A stretch of DNA of 64,000 nt from Pristimantibacillus sp052113225. Lineage in GTDB: Bacteria; Bacillota; Bacilli; Paenibacillales; Paenibacillaceae. This document shows positions 33,942-43,076 of this stretch, piece after piece (the stretch's first letter is position 1; each line of letters starts with the position of its first letter). Below the pieces are notes generated by a model that saw nothing but the letters and a program-made list of their open reading frames with translations, did no database searches and was not told the DNA's origin. A program made the position numbers and the translations under genes. The stretch covers positions 310,001-374,000 of the forward strand of contig NZ_JBFRCT010000006.1 in assembly GCF_052113225.1 (NCBI RefSeq). The letters run 5' to 3'.

Positions 33942-34973
33942 ATGAAAGAACGTTTGGAAGCCCTACGCGGCGAAGCGCTGCAAGAGCTGCAGCAGGTCGA
34001 TAATCCGCAGCAGTTGAATGATTTACGTGTCAAATACTTAGGAAAAAAAGGTGCACTTACCGAGATTTTGCGCGGTATGGGCGGCCTTAGCGCTGAAGAG
34101 CGTCCAGTGATTGGTCAAGTGGGGAATGAGGTTCGCGCTGCGATTGAATCGGTTATTGACGAGAAGCAAAATGCTTTCCTTGCGGCTGAGACAGAAAACC
34201 GTCTTCGCGCAGAAACCATTGACGTAACGCTGCCAGGTAAAGCTTTGCCTACTGGCGCTGTACATCCACTGAACAAAGTGGCGCAAGAAATCGAAGATGT
34301 ATTCGTAGGCCTTGGTTACTCCATAGCAGAAGGTCCGGAAGTGGAAACCGATTATTTCAACTTCGAAGCGCTTAATCTGCCGAAAAATCACCCGGCCCGC
34401 GACATGCAGGATTCGTTCTATATTACGGAAGATATCCTGATGCGTACTCATACATCCCCGGTGCAAGTGCGGACGATGCAGCAAATGAACGGCAAGCCTA
34501 TTAAAGTCATTTGCCCTGGTAAAGTATACCGCCGCGATGATGACGATGCGACTCACTCGTTCCAATTCAATCAAATTGAAGGTCTTGTGGTTGGTCCTAA
34601 CATCCGCATGAGTGATCTGAAAGGCACGCTGCTTCAGTTTGTACAACAAATGTATGGGGAGCAGGCACAAATTCGTCTTCGTCCAAGCTTCTTCCCGTTC
34701 ACGGAGCCAAGTGCGGAAGTAGACGTAACCTGCGTACAATGCGGCGGTCATGGCTGCCGGATGTGTAAGCAAACAGGCTGGCTTGAAATTCTTGGCTGCG
34801 GCATGGTTCATCCGCGCGTGCTCGAGATGGGCGGCTACGATCCAGCAGAAGTGAGCGGATTTGCATTTGGTATGGGCGTAGAGCGTATTGCTCTTTTGAA
34901 ATACGGCATCGATGACATCCGTCATTTCTATACCAATGATCAACGGTTCTTAAGCCAATTCGCGAGAATGTAA
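33942..34973 (+). CDS. pheS: Phenylalanyl-tRNA synthetase alpha subunit
   Basis: 343 aa from ATG 33942, behind GATGGAGGCGAG. N-terminal coiled-coil arm, then class II motifs: MQDSFYITEDILMRTHTSP, motif 2 CPGKVYRRDDDDATHSFQFN, motif 3 GFAFGMGVERIALLKYG. Forms the alpha2beta2 enzyme with PheT. Controlled by the T-box upstream. The open frame extends upstream into the T-box, but that part is not translated. Confidence 0.98.
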   Translation: MKERLEALRGEALQELQQVDNPQQLNDLRVKYLGKKGALTEILRGMGGLSAEERPVIGQVGNEVRAAIESVIDEKQNAFLAAETENRLRAETIDVTLPGKALPTGAVHPLNKVAQEIEDVFVGLGYSIAEGPEVETDYFNFEALNLPKNHPARDMQDSFYITEDILMRTHTSPVQVRTMQQMNGKPIKVICPGKVYRRDDDDATHSFQFNQIEGLVVGPNIRMSDLKGTLLQFVQQMYGEQAQIRLRPSFFPFTEPSAEVDVTCVQCGGHGCRMCKQTGWLEILGCGMVHPRVLEMGGYDPAEVSGFAFGMGVERIALLKYGIDDIRHFYTNDQRFLSQFARM

Positions 34974-34991
34974 GGGGAGGGGAAATAAGCG

Positions 34992-37439
34992 ATGAAAGTA
35001 TCTTACCAATGGTTGAATGAATATACGGATCTAAGCGGCTACACAGCCGATGAATTAGCAGAAAAAATGACTCGCGGCGGTATCGAGATTGACGGCGTGG
35101 AATCTCTGAACAAAGGGGTAACCGGCGTAGTTGTCGGATACGTGAAATCCCGGGAGAAGCATCCGGATGCAGATAAGCTGAGCGTATGTAAGATTGATGT
35201 CGGCACAGGCGAAGAGCTTCAAATCGTATGTGGAGCGAAGAACGTTGATGCTGGACAAAAGGTTCCGGTTGCGATGATCGGTGCGAAGCTGCCTGGCGAC
35301 TTTGCGATCAAACGTGCGAAGCTGCGTGGTGTAGAATCGCAAGGGATGATCTGCTCGGCGAAGGAGCTTGGCATTAATGACAAGCTGCTGCCGAAAGAGC
35401 AGCAGGAAGGGATTCTTGTGCTTCCTGAATCGACACCAATTGGTATGCCAATCGGCGATATTCTTGGCATCAATGATGAAGTGCTTGAGCTGGATCTGAC
35501 GCCTAACCGTTCCGACTGCCTCAGCATGTTAGGCGTTGCTTATGAGATTGGTGCCCTGACAGGCCGTGAAGTTCGTCTGCCTGAGGCTGTTGTGAATCAC
35601 GCGGCTGATCGTGCAGACAGCCATATCTCGGTATCGGTAAGCGCACCTGAGCAATGCTCGCATTACAGCGCGCGATACATTAAAAGTGTAAAAATCGGCC
35701 CATCTCCACAATGGCTGCAAAACCGCCTGATTGCAGCGGGTATCCGCCCGATCAGCAACGTTGTTGACGTAACAAATTTCGTTATGCTCGAGTATGGCCA
35801 GCCGCTTCACGCTTTTGACGCGGATTCCATTACGACAGGCCGTATCGATGTACGTTTGGCGAAGCCAGGCGAGAAGCTTGTTACACTTGATGATCAAGAG
35901 CGTACACTTGAGCCGCATATGCTTGTGATTACAGACGGTGAGAAGCCTGTTGCTCTGGCTGGTGTTATGGGCGGGGCGAACTCGGAAGTGAACGAGAAAA
36001 CCGTTAACATCCTGCTTGAGTCGGCTAGATTTGACGGTGGTACGGTTCGCAAAACCTCCCGTCAGCTTGGTCTCCGTTCGGAATCAAGCATCCGCTTCGA
36101 GAAAGAAGTAGATCCTGGCCGCGTTATTCCAGCTCTGAACCGCGCTGCAGCACTTATTGCTGAGCTTTCAGATGGACTGGTTGCAGAAGGAATTGTTGAA
36201 GTGGTTACCGCTGAGGCGAAGCCGGCTGTTGTTGACGTGACACTTGCGAAGATCAATGGCTACCTTGGAACGGAACTCTCGAGACTGGAAGTGGAAACGA
36301 TCTTTGGCCGCCTTCACTTTGGTTTCCGTTTAGCAGATGCAGATGATCGTTTCTCCGTAACAGTACCAACTCGTCGCGGCGATATTACGCGTGATGTAGA
36401 TTTAATTGAAGAAGTAGCTCGTTTGTACGGCTATGACAATATTCCAACGACGCCTATTCACGGTGATGTGACGCCTGGCGCGTTGACGAAGCCACAAGCG
36501 ATTCGCCGCGAGCTTCGCAGAAGACTGACGGATGCAGGTCTGCATGAAGTGATGAGCTATTCATTCACTGGCCCTGCTCGTACGGAAATATTCCCTGATC
36601 TGTCTGGCGCGGGATTAAAGCCAGTGAAACTGGCGATGCCGATGAGCGAGGACCGCAGCGTCCTTCGTACAACGCTTCTCGCACAGTTGCTTGAGACGGC
36701 GACTTATAATCGTAATCGTAAAAATGAATCCTCTGCTATTTTTGAAATCGGCAGTGTATTCCACACGGAGGAAGAGGAGCTCACTCGTCTTCCACATGAG
36801 AAGCATCGCCTCGCAGTTCTTCTTACTGGTAACCGCGTTGATGCACAGTGGAACCGCAAATCGGCTCCGGTTGATTTCTATGATGCCAAAGGCGTCCTTG
36901 AGACCGTTATTGATGTTCTTGGCTTAACGGCTAAAGTACGTTATGAATCGGCGCAGCCTGTGAACTTCCATCCAGGAAGAACAGCAGCTGTAATCGTGGA
37001 TACAGCACATGGACCGGAAACAATCGGTTATGTTGGCCAGCTGCACCCTACACTGCAGTATGAGAGCGATCTTTCTGACACTTATGTAGTTGAGATAGAG
37101 CTGGGCAAATTGTATGAGCTGGCAGATTCCAGCATTGTATACAAGGCGCTTCCTCGTTACCCGGCTATGCAGCGTGACATTGCGGTTGTGCTCGATGCTG
37201 CCGTTCCGGCTGCGAAGCTTACAGCAACAGCTTGGGCCGTTGCCGGTGAATTGCTCGAGTCTGTTCGAGTGTTTGACGTGTTCACAGGTGAGAAGCTTGG
37301 AGTAGGCAAGAAGAGCGTTGCTTTGTCGCTCCTTTACCGTCATGCGGACCGTACGCTGACCGACGAAGAAGTGACAGAACTGCACGGTAAAGTTGTTGCA
37401 GAACTAGAACAATCTTTTGCGGCAGAATTAAGGAAGTAG
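34992..37439 (+). CDS. pheT: Phenylalanyl-tRNA synthetase beta subunit
   Basis: 815 aa, full length. N-terminal tRNA-binding OB domain (VVVGYVKSREKHPDADKLSV), B3/4 editing domain (NRSDCLSMLGVAYEIGALTG), B5 domain (RRGDITRDVDLIEEVARLYG), and a C-terminal ferredoxin-like anticodon-binding domain (FDVFTGEKLGVGKKSVALSL). 18 bp after pheS. Confidence 0.98.
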   Translation: MKVSYQWLNEYTDLSGYTADELAEKMTRGGIEIDGVESLNKGVTGVVVGYVKSREKHPDADKLSVCKIDVGTGEELQIVCGAKNVDAGQKVPVAMIGAKLPGDFAIKRAKLRGVESQGMICSAKELGINDKLLPKEQQEGILVLPESTPIGMPIGDILGINDEVLELDLTPNRSDCLSMLGVAYEIGALTGREVRLPEAVVNHAADRADSHISVSVSAPEQCSHYSARYIKSVKIGPSPQWLQNRLIAAGIRPISNVVDVTNFVMLEYGQPLHAFDADSITTGRIDVRLAKPGEKLVTLDDQERTLEPHMLVITDGEKPVALAGVMGGANSEVNEKTVNILLESARFDGGTVRKTSRQLGLRSESSIRFEKEVDPGRVIPALNRAAALIAELSDGLVAEGIVEVVTAEAKPAVVDVTLAKINGYLGTELSRLEVETIFGRLHFGFRLADADDRFSVTVPTRRGDITRDVDLIEEVARLYGYDNIPTTPIHGDVTPGALTKPQAIRRELRRRLTDAGLHEVMSYSFTGPARTEIFPDLSGAGLKPVKLAMPMSEDRSVLRTTLLAQLLETATYNRNRKNESSAIFEIGSVFHTEEEELTRLPHEKHRLAVLLTGNRVDAQWNRKSAPVDFYDAKGVLETVIDVLGLTAKVRYESAQPVNFHPGRTAAVIVDTAHGPETIGYVGQLHPTLQYESDLSDTYVVEIELGKLYELADSSIVYKALPRYPAMQRDIAVVLDAAVPAAKLTATAWAVAGELLESVRVFDVFTGEKLGVGKKSVALSLLYRHADRTLTDEEVTELHGKVVAELEQSFAAELRK

Positions 37440-37453
37440 GCAGGAAACCTTTT

Positions 37454-37504
37454 AAGTCGCATCGAAATAGTTCCTTGTGAACTTTCGATGCGGCTTTTTT
37501 TGTG
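37454..37504 (+). terminator. Terminator of pheST
   Basis: AAGTCGCATCGAAA (37454-37467) pairs perfectly with TTTCGATGCGGCTT (37483-37496) apart from one G-T pair; a long T run follows. Confidence 0.92.
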
Positions 37505-37652
37505 TTTTTTGCCCATGAAAGGCTTCTCAAAATGAGTTTTTTCACATAAATGAAACTTTAGCTGTCGTTTCTTGTTACATAGATGAAGGCAAATGATTGA
37601 ATTTGATGAAGCACCTTAAAATGTGAGGCAGATAAATAGGAGGTTACCCAGT

Positions 37653-40600
37653 ATGGATACTGATCAAACCGTTGTAACCGTTGATATATACGGACATCAA
37701 TATAAGCTTAAGGGCCACAATAATGCTGATTATATTAAAAGGGTAGCCAGCACGATTGACGATGCCATGAAAAAGCTCGCGATCGGCTCTCCTCGTCTTG
37801 ATATGCCTAAACTGGCTGTTCTGGCTGCTGTGCAGATGACAGAGGAAGTATTCCGTCTGCGCCGCGAAAATGATACTTTGCATGATGCGGAAGCAAAGCG
37901 TCTTGTACTGGTAGATTTGCTTGAGCAGGCAAGTAGACTTGAGGTATCACTGCGTGAGGAGCTTACTGCCGTTCAGCGTAAGTCGAAGACTGAGCTCGAG
38001 GAGCTTCGCGGCGAATATGAAACCGAGATTGCCGCAGCGAAAGCGGCTGCTGCTGAGGAATTGACCACAAAGCTGGAAGAAGCAGCTGAGCTGCTTGCAC
38101 TTGCTCAAGCGGAGGCAACTGAAGAGATCGAGCGTGTACAAGCTTTTGCAGCAGCTGAGCTGGAGCGGGAATTGGAGATTTCACAAGCGAAAGCTGAAGC
38201 TGAGCTGGAGCGTGAGCGTGCAGAAGCCGCGGTTCAAATCGAACAAGAGCGGGAAAAAGCTGCGAAAGTGTTAGCGGAGCAGCAGGCAGCAGCAGCGCAG
38301 GAACTCGAGCGCGAGCGAGTAAGAGCTAGGGAAGCGGCAGACGAGCTGGCGTTAGCACAAGAGCTGGCTGCAGAAGAGCTGGACCGTGAGCGTACGCAGG
38401 CTGCGAGAGCGTTGGTTGAGCATGTGGAACGTGAGCGCGAGAAAGCAGCGAGATCGTTAGCAGAGCAGCTCGAGCAGGAGCGGGAGAAAGCGGCAAGAGC
38501 GTTAGCGGAGCAGCAAGCGCAAGCGGCGCAGGAGCTGGAACGCGAGCGAGTAAGAGCAGCCGAAGCGGCCGAGGAGCTGGCGTTAGCGCAAGTGCTGGCA
38601 GCGGAGGAGCTGGAGCGTGAGCGTGCGAAAGCGGTGGAAGCAGCCGAGGAGCTGTCACTGGCACAAGCGCTGGCTGCGGAGGAGCTGGAACGCGAGCGTG
38701 TGAAAGCAGCTGAAGCGTTGGCGGAGCAAGTGGAGCGTGAGCGCGAAAGAGCAGCGAGAACGTTAGCGGAGCAGCAAGCGCAAGCGGCGCAGGAACTGGA
38801 ACGCGAGCGAGCAAGAGCAGCCGAAGCAGCCGAGGAGCTGTCACTGGCACAAGCGCTGGCAGCGGAGGAGCTGGAGCGTGAACGTGCCAAAGCGACGGAA
38901 GCAGCGGAGGAGCTGGAGCGCGAGCGTGCTAAAGCGGCGGAAGCGTTAGCGGAGCAGCTTGAGCAAGAGCGCGAGAAAGCAGCAAGAGCGTTAGCAGAAC
39001 AAGTGGAGCGTGAGCGAGAAAGAGCAGCGAGGGCGTTAGCCGAGCAGCAAGCGCAAGCAGCGGAGGAGCTGGAACGCGAGCGAGCGAGAGCAGCGGAAGC
39101 AGCCGAGGAGCTTACGCTGGCACAAGCGCTAGCTGTTGAGGAGCTGGAGCTTGAGCGCGAGAAAGCAGCGAGAGTGTTATCCGAGCAGCAAGCGCAAGCA
39201 GCGCAAGAGCTGGAACGCGAGCGTACGAGAGCGGCTGAAGCGGCCGAAGAGCTGGCACTGGCCCAAGCGTTAGCTGCGGAAGAGCTAGAACGTGAGCGTG
39301 AGCAGGCGGCAAGAGCGTTGGTAGAGCATGTGGAGCGTGAGCGAGAAAGAGCAGCGAGAGTGTTAGCCGAGCAGCAAGCGCAAGTGGTGCAAGAGCTGGA
39401 ACGCGAGCGTGCTAAAGCAGCAGAAGCAGCCGAGGAGCTGGCGTTAGCGCAAGCGCTCGCTGCTGATGAGCTGGAGCATGAGCGAGAGAAAGCAGCGAGA
39501 GCTTTAGCTGAGCAGCAAGCGCAAGCGGCTCAGGAGCTGGCGCTGGCCCAAATGCTCGCCGCAGAAGAGCTGGAACGTGAGCGCGAAGGTGCGGCGCAGG
39601 AGCTGGAACGCGAGCGAGCAAGAGCAGCAGAAGCAGCAGATGAGCTGGCGCTCGCCCAAGCGCTGGCCGCAGAGGAGCTGGAGCGTGAGCGTGCGAAAGC
39701 GGCAAACGTATTGGCAGAGCAGTTGGAACTGGAGCGTGCAAAAGCCGCGGCTGCTTTGGCTGAGCAGCAAGCGCAAGCAGCGCAGGAGATTGCGCGTGAG
39801 CGAGACAAAGTAGTAGAAGCCGCTGATGAACTTACATTAGCTCAAGTCATTGCTGCTGAAGAACTGGAGATTGAACGTGCGAGAGCACTCGAATTAATCC
39901 AATCAAAGGAACAACAATGGCAAGAGCAGATCGCTCAGCTTGAGCAGGAGTTAAAGGCTGATTTTGAACGCCGCCGTAATAACTGGATTGAGGAGCGTAC
40001 AAGGCTGCTGACGAAAGCAGCCGAGCTTGAGCAAGCCTGGAACCAAGATAAGCAGTCTCATGAACTGCGTCTGCAAGCAGCTGATGATCATTTGATGCAG
40101 GCACTGGAGCAGGAGGAAGCATTGCGTGCTTCTATTCGAGTTCTGGAACAGGAAGTGCAAGAGCTTGGTCAGCAGTTTGCTGAGACGCAGGAGCAATTAG
40201 AAGAACAATCACAGCAATTAATACAATCGCTTGAAACAATCGCGCAAATGGAACTGCAGGCTGGTAAACAGCAGGAGCTGCAGACTGCTATAGAGGCTCT
40301 TGCAGCGGAACAAACGGAGAAGCTGCAGCAAGTGCAGGAGCAATATGTGTATCTTCAAGATGAACTAGAGAAACAGAAGCGTCAGTTTGCTGCGGAACGT
40401 TCAGCTATCGAGCAGATTCACGCTGATCGATATAGTGAAGCGGAGAGCCGGCTCGAGGAGCAAGCACGTCAGCTCTCTGAGGCCAAAGCTATCTTTGAAG
40501 AGAAGGAAATTGAACTGGAGCTTCAATACGAAGAAGATAAATATAAGCTGCAGCGTAAGTATGAAGGGCAGCAGGAGCAGCTTGAACTACGCCATGCTGA

Positions 40601-41558
40601 GCAGCAATTTGAATTAAAAGAACGTTATGAAAAGCAATATGCGGAACTTCAGCATCTGTTAGAAGCTTACCAACTGACGCAGAAGGAACTGGAAAGCCAG
40701 CTTGAGCAGCAAGGCCAAACAATGGCTAAACAACAGGAAGAAAAACTCGCTGAGCTCGAGCAACGTCATCAAGAGCAGCTTCGTACGCTGCAGAAGCAAT
40801 TTGTTGATCAAACAGAACTATTGGAGCTTCAGCATATGGAGCAAATGGAACTGCTCGAACGTCAGCAGCAAGAGCTTAAGGTGGAGCTCGACGAGCGGGA
40901 GCATAACCATTCCCGTCAAATCGAACAGCAAAGATTACATTTGGAACAACGCTTCGAAGAGCGTCAAGCTGAAGCACAGGAACGTTATTCCGAGCTTATG
41001 GCGAAGCAGGAAGAACAGCAGCGTAATCTGCGTGCTCGAATTGAAGAGCTTCAATTGTCGATAGAAGATGTTGAGCTTCGCGGACTGGAAATGGAAGAGC
41101 AACTCGCAAATTCTATGGAACGTGAGAACCAGCTCTTGGAACAGCTTGAGTATACGGCAGCTCGTGAGCGTATCACTGTGCAGCACCTGGAAGCAGCATC
41201 ATCAAGAGTTCAAGCATTAACGGAGCAACTGGAGAAGGAACAAAAGCTAGCCCGTCAAGCAAGGCAAGAAGCAGAGCGGCTGTCCGAAGCTGAACGTGCC
41301 CGTGAAGCCGCAGAGAAGACACTCTTTGCTCAGCTTGAAGCGGCACGCTCTGAAGCAGCGGCAGCGGCTGAATTGCGGGTGATGCTTGAAGAGCGGACAC
41401 AATCACTGGCAACAGAGCATAATGAAACTTCGGGCGAAACGGATGCCCTTCGTGAGGAGCTTCAATCGCTCACTCATACACATCAGAAGCTGGAGATTGA
41501 ATACCGCAAGCTTCAAACCGAGTATAATGAGTGGATCGAATTAATCGAGCATAGCTAA
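37653..41558 (+). CDS. zapA: ZapA domain fused to a giant coiled-coil region
   Basis: 1301 aa from ATG 37653 (AGGAGGT upstream). Residues 1-95 are a ZapA/FtsZ-binding domain: VVTVDIYGHQYKLKGHNNAD, YIKRVASTIDDAMKKLA, LDMPKLAVLAAVQMTEEVFR. ZapA proteins of Bacilli are normally about 85-100 aa. From residue 110 to the end the chain is uninterrupted coiled coil: residues ~170-745 are built from 11-residue units such as LALAQALAAEE, LERERAKAAEA and LAEQQAQAAQE; residues ~745-1301 are a more varied Gln/Glu heptad coil. Position after pheT and upstream of mutS2 matches zapA in Bacilli. Likely a divisome component with a very long rod; the rod's partner is unknown. Confidence 0.88.
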   Translation: MDTDQTVVTVDIYGHQYKLKGHNNADYIKRVASTIDDAMKKLAIGSPRLDMPKLAVLAAVQMTEEVFRLRRENDTLHDAEAKRLVLVDLLEQASRLEVSLREELTAVQRKSKTELEELRGEYETEIAAAKAAAAEELTTKLEEAAELLALAQAEATEEIERVQAFAAAELERELEISQAKAEAELERERAEAAVQIEQEREKAAKVLAEQQAAAAQELERERVRAREAADELALAQELAAEELDRERTQAARALVEHVEREREKAARSLAEQLEQEREKAARALAEQQAQAAQELERERVRAAEAAEELALAQVLAAEELERERAKAVEAAEELSLAQALAAEELERERVKAAEALAEQVERERERAARTLAEQQAQAAQELERERARAAEAAEELSLAQALAAEELERERAKATEAAEELERERAKAAEALAEQLEQEREKAARALAEQVERERERAARALAEQQAQAAEELERERARAAEAAEELTLAQALAVEELELEREKAARVLSEQQAQAAQELERERTRAAEAAEELALAQALAAEELEREREQAARALVEHVERERERAARVLAEQQAQVVQELERERAKAAEAAEELALAQALAADELEHEREKAARALAEQQAQAAQELALAQMLAAEELEREREGAAQELERERARAAEAADELALAQALAAEELERERAKAANVLAEQLELERAKAAAALAEQQAQAAQEIARERDKVVEAADELTLAQVIAAEELEIERARALELIQSKEQQWQEQIAQLEQELKADFERRRNNWIEERTRLLTKAAELEQAWNQDKQSHELRLQAADDHLMQALEQEEALRASIRVLEQEVQELGQQFAETQEQLEEQSQQLIQSLETIAQMELQAGKQQELQTAIEALAAEQTEKLQQVQEQYVYLQDELEKQKRQFAAERSAIEQIHADRYSEAESRLEEQARQLSEAKAIFEEKEIELELQYEEDKYKLQRKYEGQQEQLELRHAEQQFELKERYEKQYAELQHLLEAYQLTQKELESQLEQQGQTMAKQQEEKLAELEQRHQEQLRTLQKQFVDQTELLELQHMEQMELLERQQQELKVELDEREHNHSRQIEQQRLHLEQRFEERQAEAQERYSELMAKQEEQQRNLRARIEELQLSIEDVELRGLEMEEQLANSMERENQLLEQLEYTAARERITVQHLEAASSRVQALTEQLEKEQKLARQARQEAERLSEAERAREAAEKTLFAQLEAARSEAAAAAELRVMLEERTQSLATEHNETSGETDALREELQSLTHTHQKLEIEYRKLQTEYNEWIELIEHS
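38170..39890 (+). repeat. In-frame repeat tract coding for 11-residue coiled-coil units
   Basis: Within the zapA-like gene the DNA is repetitive: at least a dozen copies coding ELERER, and eight coding variants of LAEQQAQAAQE. A common composite block is 47 codons (four 11-residue units plus a 3-residue AEE step). Copies differ at many synonymous sites, so the tract is not a recent pure expansion. Long frames on the opposite strand here are composition shadows. Confidence 0.85.
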
Positions 41559-41567
41559 ATAAGATAC

Positions 41568-41612
41568 AAAAGAGAGTCATCTGAGTTATTTCGGATGGCT
41601 CTCTTTTCGCCG
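41568..41612 (+). terminator. Terminator of the zapA-like gene
   Basis: AAAAGAGAGTCATC (41568-41581) pairs with GATGGCTCTCTTTT (41594-41607) with one G-T pair, followed by a short T-rich end. Confidence 0.85.
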
Positions 41613-41742
41613 TGGCCGAACGATGTGATCTGAGATAGGAGAAAAACGAACCTATGAAATTGAAGTAACTAAAAGGGGGGAAGTTACGATCCAGTATATT
41701 AATTTCTACTTATCTTACCCCCTTCTCCAATCTAATGGGGCT

Positions 41743-41970
41743 ATGGAAAATTCCTATAAAATCGAAGGCGTAACAAATGATAGTCAGCCTATTATTCTAA
41801 AAAGCGGTGAGAAAATAGTATGCCGGGTGAGCGCTCCTATTACTGAAGTGTTCGGAAATAAGAGTCTGCTGGACTTCAACAATCCGAATATCGAACTAAA
41901 AGGTTATGTGAAAGTTGGAGGCAAAGATAGTCCGTTTGGAATGGCGGGCAATTTAGAGGCCTTTCAGTAA
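41743..41970 (+). CDS. Small hypothetical protein, start uncertain
   Basis: 75 aa from ATG 41743, for example SYKIEGVTNDSQPIILKSGE and NIELKGYVKVGGKDSPFGMA, which looks beta-rich. The nearest SD (GGGG) is only about four bases from this ATG. The reading frame stays open upstream to a much better SD, AAAAGGGGGG at 41671-41680, but the codons spaced properly from it are GTT, ACG and ATC, not a normal start. Either the short form is made poorly, or a rare start is used, or a GTG start has mutated to GTT. Confidence 0.5.
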   Translation: MENSYKIEGVTNDSQPIILKSGEKIVCRVSAPITEVFGNKSLLDFNNPNIELKGYVKVGGKDSPFGMAGNLEAFQ

Positions 41971-41998
41971 ATAAGGGTTATCTACCTGATGCGCCGCG

Positions 41999-42027
41999 CC
42001 AAATAAGACGGAAAATCTGTATTGCAG
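41999..42027 (-). repeat. Solitary copy of the 29-bp repeat core
   Basis: The reverse strand of 41999-42027 begins CTGCAATACAG and ends GTCTTATTTGG, the same length and frame as the 29-bp core of the 6 kb array with about five differences. It sits in the spacer between a small ORF and the SDR terminator. Confidence 0.75.
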
Positions 42028-42051
42028 TGATGGAATAAGCGGATGGGGTAA

Positions 42052-42089
42052 TAAAAAAAGCCGGTCCAACGTTTAGTATTGGAACGGCT
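42052..42089 (-). terminator. Terminator of the SDR gene
   Basis: AGCCG / CGGCT (42059-42063, 42085-42089) and TCCAA / TTGGA (42065-42069, 42079-42083) form a stem with one mismatch; on the minus strand seven Ts follow. Confidence 0.8.
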
Positions 42090-42107
42090 ACCTCTATAAA
42101 CTCTCTA

Positions 42108-42788
42108 TTAACCGTAACTCACGATGGTACCGGTTGGGCCGCCTTGCGGCAGACTGGCTAAGCGGATGAGGTCGGGTGTGACAATTGCCGGATCTTTGCC
42201 AGTTGCATGCATTTCGGTTCGCAGGGTGCCGGGATTATATAAATTAACGAGGATGCCATGCTCATGCTCTTCGTCAGCAAGCGTACGCGTTAGAGACTCA
42301 AGCCCCGCCTTGGCTGCACTATAGGCTGCATAGCCGCCGGCTCCGTTCCAAGACAGGCCTGTAGTTATATTAATGATACGGCCATATTTGCTTTTGCGCA
42401 TAGCCGGAAGAACAGCTTTGGTCAGCAGAAAAGGGCCTGTTAAGTTAGTAGCTACCTGCAGATGCCATTCCTCAGACGTTAACTCAAGTACAGAGCCAGG
42501 CTCTAATACAGCGGCATTATTTAACAAGACATGTATGGAACCCCATTGGTCCACGATCTGCTGGACTGCGGTCTGAATTTGGTCTTCTTGTGTAACATCG
42601 GTAGGGATGATAAGTGCTTCTTGGCCCGTTGTTTGTTTGATAAGCGCCGCAGTTTCTTGCAGCTTGTTCTCACGGCGGCCTAATAAAGCAACTTCAGCCC
42701 CTTCCTTAGCGAATGACAGGGAAGCTGCCCTGCCAAGTCCAGAACCAGCACCGCTAATGACGGCAATCCGTCCGTTTAATAAGCTCAT
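42108..42788 (-). CDS. Short-chain dehydrogenase/reductase
   Basis: 226 aa. NAD(P) loop ISGAGSGLGRAASLSF, Asn motif LLNNAAVLEPG, Ser in IINITTGLSWNG, and the Tyr-Lys pair in AAYSAAKAGLESLTRTLADE. The Arg in GRRENK after beta-2 favours NADPH. Substrate unknown; stands alone on the minus strand between zapA and mutS2. Confidence 0.88.
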   Translation of the reverse strand: MSLLNGRIAVISGAGSGLGRAASLSFAKEGAEVALLGRRENKLQETAALIKQTTGQEALIIPTDVTQEDQIQTAVQQIVDQWGSIHVLLNNAAVLEPGSVLELTSEEWHLQVATNLTGPFLLTKAVLPAMRKSKYGRIINITTGLSWNGAGGYAAYSAAKAGLESLTRTLADEEHEHGILVNLYNPGTLRTEMHATGKDPAIVTPDLIRLASLPQGGPTGTIVSYG

Positions 42789-43076
42789 ATGATCATACCC
42801 TCCTCAAATGAAAATAGCCAAGTATGAGCTATAAATGATTATTCATACATCGTAAGCATATTCATTTTTCATAAACATTGGCTAAGATGGATTTATGAAT
42901 CATCTTATCAGACCGGAAGGTGATAGGGGAAGAGGCATGACGATCAGTCTTTCTTACTTATTTGAAAAGGAATCATTATAATTCCTATGTGGCTTATGGC
43001 CACGCTATGACAGCGAATATAAGAAGAACCTCCCGGCTTCTTAGCCAAGAGGTTCGATTACTAATTCCATAACTGC
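42789..43076. other. Spacer between two minus-strand genes
   Basis: Holds a hairpin GAACCTC / GAGGTTC near 43028-43056 that may end the cupredoxin gene. A plus-strand ATG at 42937 with a GA-rich SD opens only 14 codons. Nothing else is supported. Confidence 0.5.

Noticed and set aside
34038..34943. 301-codon minus-strand open frame opposite pheS.
   Set aside because: It lies entirely antisense to a conserved synthetase gene, has no ribosome site and resembles no protein.
38234..38890. Long Ser/Ala-rich and Pro/Ala-rich minus-strand frames opposite the zapA rod.
   Set aside because: They mirror the repetitive GAG/GCG codons of the sense gene and carry no ribosome sites.
42937..42981. 14-codon ORF with a purine-rich site upstream.
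   Set aside because: Too short and without conservation evidence; kept only as a note in the spacer entry.
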